Shown piece by piece: positions 57,901 to 63,900 of a stretch of DNA of 64,000 nt. The notes beneath the pieces are model-generated. The model made no database searches and had not been told where the DNA came from. It was given only the letters and a program-made list of their open reading frames with translations. Origin of the DNA: Spisula solida. Lineage: Eukaryota > Mollusca > Bivalvia > Venerida > Mactridae. Positions within the stretch are counted from its first letter, which is position 1; every line of letters begins with the position of its first letter. The stretch covers positions 4,104,501 to 4,168,500 of the forward strand of contig OX365944.1 in NCBI GenBank assembly GCA_947247005.1, written 5' to 3'. A program made the translations under genes and the position numbers.

Positions 57901-60900
57901 AAATATTCAAAATATGTGAAATAACAAATGTGATATAAAATAAATATGTGAAATAACATATGTTACATGAAATAAATGTGAAATAACATTATGTTACATA
58001 AAATAATTGTGAAAAAATGTGCATATTATTTTGTCAACTCGTTTAATAAAATCTGTATGTAATGAGCACTCATGCAAGATCCTGGATATGTGAAATGGAA
58101 TAATATAATTTGTGTTTATAGTCACAGATGAGCATTTCTCAAATCATGCATTTTTTATGGTTTGTTTGAATGAGAATATGATTTAATACAACCTATTCTT
58201 GAAACAAGCTTTTGAAACAAACTTTTGTTTTAATGATTGAAAGTTTAGATTTGAATAAACAAGTCATTAAGAATTGCAAACAATACAGAAGTCCCCTGTT
58301 AAATAATTTTCAATGTTTCTGTTGCCATAGCAACCACAACTTTTGTCTGAATCAAAATATTTTTAGACATGCAAAATCCCCTTATTGCCCCCTATCCACA
58401 TACCACGTTTCATAAACCTAGCTTGGAAACTGTTAGAGTTATGTCAGGATCCAGATTTTTGACAGATTGACGGACAGACGGCCAGACAGACAGACGGAGG
58501 GCAAACCTATAGTCCACTCCGGTTGTTAACAATACAGTATACTTACACCATCCTCATCTGTAGCAAATATTGGCAGAGTAAGTGGAGCATTGATTGGCAA
58601 GATATCTTTCTCAGAGATTGTGCCCGTGTATACTTCTTCCGTGAAGATAGGAGGATTGGTATTACGGTTCACTGTGATCACCACGCTAGCAGACGCTGTC
58701 TGGGTCACCTCTAATTCTGTTCTTGTAGCAACTACAATCATCTGTAAACGAACAGTCATAGTTTGTTATATAGGCCCAGAGCCCGTTTGTAGAATGCGCC
58801 CAGAGCCCGTTTGTAGAATGCGCCCAGAGCCCATTTGTAGAATGCGCCCAGAGCCCGTTTGTAGAATGCGCCCAGAATATTGCAATGTTTACAAACATGA
58901 ATCAGATTAACTAACTGTTGCAAAATTTGTAACTAAAGCAAACACACATGGGTCATTTTATACTGAATTAAAAATCATTGATAAATCATGCACACTTGAT
59001 AAACTAGTTAGACTTTACTACATGAACTATATGATTCACAATTATTGATTTCTGATCAGTGATTTTAGTCTCTGTTGTTATTCTTACTGAACACTTCCTG
59101 ATATGTATACAGTTATTTTGGTAATTAAATCATTTTTTAAAAATTGTATTCTATATTCTTGAGTGCAGGGTACTGTTTATTAAAGCACTTACGAAAACCT
59201 TAAAGTTGGATCATTCTATAACAACTCAAAATTGGTGACTGATATGGTTTGCAGGAGTTCCTTTACTGACTCAGTATTAATAGTACAGCTCCATTTACCA
59301 CACGTGATAATATAAAACAAATTATAAATAATTTAAATGGACCGTAAGTTTACAATTTTGTAAGTGCTTTGATAAAACAGTACCCAAGACCAGGTATGAA
59401 ACATGTAAGAGCAGATATCTATGCAGATCTATTGTGAGCTATTGAGATCTATTGTGAGCTATTGAGATCTATTGAGATCTTTTTATGAAAAATAGTATGT
59501 AAGACAAACTTGTACACAAACTTGTACACTTATTTCACCTCATATCGCGGCCTCTCTTTATTGGGATCAAGTTTCAGTGAGTTCATCACATAAATGTCAC
59601 CATTCTCGTGAATATTGAAGAAGGTGCCACTCAGATTTTTATGTTGGAGTGTGTATGTGATCACCGCCTGAAAAAAAGCAATGATAATTAAAAGAAACAC
59701 AAATACTGAACAAGAGCCATGATCACATGGCCATCCCCCACCGTATATGATTGCCACTTATATAAAAAGAAGGAAAGAGATGTAATGGAAAATAAATAAA
59801 GAATTAATTAATGAATTGGAATCAGGCAGAGTTCAATAGAAGGGAACATGTTTTGGTTAATCACCCCCATAATTGCAAATTGTCGAAAAAATGTGAGGAC
59901 CATACTGACAAAAATGTCTATAAAATCATCAAATTTAATTTAATTTTTAAAATGAAATGATGTCCCATGTGCCTAATAGTTATATTAATAAAAACAAAAT
60001 CAATCACAAGCAGAAGATGCTATAAATTTTAAGAGTGTTATGTTCATATAATTATATTACCAACATAGTTTTTCATTCTACAAAATATATAATGTCTAAA
60101 TTCCTGAATAAAACTCTAATCAATGGGCATATATCACAATCAATTACCCAAACATTTTCTTTATACTGTTATACAAATACTTAGACGAAATAAAATACAA
60201 GTTCACCTTGAAATTATCAAGATATAACATTTTGTTTGACCCACCCACCATATTTCATGCTTTAACGATAAATAAATTCCTATAATGTAAAAAAAATTTT
60301 TTTTAAAATATTTTCCACCATATAACAGTATAAATGCATGATTAGATACAAAGTATTACATAAACACTTAAAAAAATAAAAATAAAAAAAGAATTGGTCG
60401 CAGTAGGGTTTGAACCCACGACCCTCAGGAATTTGTCAAAATTATTTCCAAATTAAACAAAGGGAGATAATTTCAAAACTGGGCCATATAGAATTATGGT
60501 TCTTGGTCACTGCACTTCCCCTAGTTGCAATCTATTCACATACCAAGTTTCAAGTCAATACCTCAAATAGTTTTAGAGTTATGCTCCGGACAAGATATGG
60601 GACGGACGGACAGACGCATACTTTTACTATATCCCTTCGCCTTTGGGGGGGGGGGGGGGGGGGGGATAAAAAACAAAAATATCAATAAAAACTATTTTAC
60701 ATTATTCATTAAATAGAACTAGCTTTTAAAACAGTGAAAATAACAAAATGATAATTTTGCTATTATTGTTACTGTTATTTTCACAGTTAAATTTTACTGA
60801 TAAATCTCTATAATCCATTGATAGCAAATAATAAAATACACTATTGTAAAATCATACGAATTAGCAAGGTATTAATTTTCATTAAAACACCTCAATGAAC

Positions 60901-63900
60901 TCATTGACAACCATCCAATCAAATCCCCGTATTGACAACCATCCAATCAAATCCCCGTATTGACAACAATCCAATCAAATCCCCGGTATTTTCTACCTAC
61001 TAAATGTGTAACAATTAGCCTACCTTCCAACATATGTAATTCTATACAATATCATCCACGCAACTCATAAAACTGTCAGTTTTACTCAAACAACAAGCAG
61101 ATTAATCATTCTAATGGGTTCTACTGAGGCATAATGCCTAATCCTGAAAACGAGTCACGAGTCTGTTTCGGATGCAATTAGCATACAACCCTACACCTTT
61201 ACTAGGTTTCAAACATTGTTTTATTGTTAAAATTCAGATTATGGAACTTCAAATGACCATAACTTTGTCAATTCTTTGACAAATTCAATTCATCAAATAA
61301 CTTTTATTTTGAGCAGAAAAGATAATTCTTCCTAATGCAGCAAATCCAGATTATTCCAGAATTGTAGGACCCCTGATTATTCTACAGTGATACTTACTCC
61401 AGGTACAGCTCGTGCATTCACAATAACGGTATCAACAGAGGTCGATTCATCAATGTTGCGGAAATAGTCTGTCTGAGAGAACGCAAGAGTTCCATCGACT
61501 CTATCAACGATCACACGTACTGTGATGACGCTGGATTTAGCTGGTACCCCCTTGTCTGTTACAAATACTCTCAACTGTAAAACATGCATAGAGTTTCATG
61601 TCATCAACATTCATTAAAATAAAATAAAAAGGAAACAAATTTATCATTCATATCAATTATCATTCAATAAATTCTGCATGAAATGTATAATAAAACACCT
61701 AATTGCCGACGGCTGTATTTGAAGAGTTTCCATCCAAATAAACATTTTTCTCTAAAATGCCATGAACATTATATGAAAGAATAATTTATGTAATTTTGTA
61801 ATTTCAATACTGTAATGCACAGACAATTCAAACCCATACAAAAGAGATGACTAGCCACCGTCGCACGACACAGATACCAAAAATGGATATTTTAAGTAAG
61901 CCTATATTCTGCCCCTCACAATAAATGACACACTGCATGGTCTCTTGAATAAGCATATCATGTAATACTAGTTAGAAAGGGAGGTAATTGCAAATCATTT
62001 ATGCTAAAATGAAGATACATGTTTTTGTAGCAACGATCTACATACGACATCAACCAGTGTCATCTAGCAACTTTAAGCCTCATTGATCAATTGATCTTCT
62101 ATTCTTATACTGACTACAAGGGCAGAAAGCTGACTGGCAAATAAAGGCTATGCTTGGCATTTAAACAAATATTTTAAAAATATACACTCTACCATGCTTT
62201 TTCTGTTAAATTAATAAACTTTTAAAAATGTGCCAAAGATAATGACAAATAAAACAGGGAAAGCAGCACAAACAAAAACAGGAGAGAACGGTAGGCACAA
62301 AATAGTACACACAAAAAAGAAAAATCACAGATTACAAGTCACAAAGACAAACATAAAAAGGATAAATCTATGTGCCCCCAAAAGTACTTCGATGGTGGGG
62401 GGCAGCATAGAAATGAACAAGAAACAGTTTCAACTTACTAAGAATTCATCTGGTGTATTAGGGGCAATAACTCTCTTGTTGAGGAGGAGAACACCAGTAT
62501 CACTGATCAGCTTGAAGTACGTGGAATGTTCCGAACCGAAATTCTGATCCTCCATACTGAACTCAAATTGATCATTTGGAGACTGAAAGTGAAGTTGTAA
62601 TTCATGAAAGTGAAGTCGTAATTCGTGAAAGTGAAGTCAGAATTTATGTAAGTGAAGTCGTAATACATGTAAGTGAAGTCATAATTCATGAAAGCGAAGT
62701 TATAATTCATGAAAGTGAAGTTATAATTTTTGAAAGTGAAGTCGAAATTCATGAAATTAAAATTATAGTGTAAGAAAGTGAAGTTATAATTTAAGAAAGT
62801 GAAGTCATAATTTAGAACCAAAGGTTTTCAATATAAAATGAAGGTTTTCAAAATTTAAGAAGTTGTCAGAATCAAATGGTTTTCAAAATCAAATGAAGGT
62901 TTTTAAAATTTAAGAAGTTTTCAGAATCAAATGAAATGTATGAAAGTAAAGTTATAATTTTTGACAGTGAAATTATTATGTATGAAAATGAAGTTATAAT
63001 GTATGAAAGTGAAGTTGTCATGTATGAAAGTGAAGTTATAATGTATGAAAGTTAAGTTGTAATGTATGAAAGTAAAGTTGTAATGTACGAAAGTGAAGTT
63101 ATAATGTACGAAAGTGAAGTTGTAATGTATGAAAGTAAAGTTATAATGTATGAAAGTGAAGTTGTAATGTATGAAAGTAAAGTTATAATGTACGAAAGAA
63201 AGTTGTAATGTATGAAAGTAAAGTTGTAATGTACGAAAGTGAAGTTGTAATGTATGAAAGTAAAGTTGTAATGTACGAAAGTGAAGTTATAATGTATGAA
63301 AGTGAAGTTGTAATGTATGAAAGTAAAGTTATAATGCATGAAAATGAAATTGTAATGTATAAAAGTAACGTTATAATTTAGAACCAAATGAAGATTTTCA
63401 CAATCATAATGAACTTACAATAGTGTCTTCATCAGTGGCATTAAGATCAACAACGCTGTAACCAAATGGAGCGCTCTCGGGAATGATTCTATCAATATCA
63501 CGGTTGTTGTTATCAAAGTTGGGTTTGAATAAGTTCTTCAAGACAAACACATTAAGTGTTGCAATGCCATACAGTCCACCACCATCTTCAACACGAAGGT
63601 TCACCTAAACACAACATAAAAAAGAAAATAATAATTTTACTACTTGCACAGCTATATAAAGATAAGTAAAAAATGTCCTTAAATCATGTTTCAAGTCTCA
63701 CTAAGATGCAAAATTTCAGTGATATGGAGACTACCCAGTGATATTATACTGACACAGTGCCTGCAACAGTTATCATGGGAAGCTACACGGAGGTTATGAG
63801 AAAGTTTTTGATATCAGAAGGAATTGTGATGAATCAGGTGGTATCGGAAGAAATCAGGAAAACATCACCAATGTGGAATCCTTCAGTGGGACCTAGGCTT

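Noticed and set aside
62230..62547. 105-codon plus-strand frame
   Set aside because: Lysine-rich low-complexity start, overlaps exon e3 antisense, no recognisable domain.
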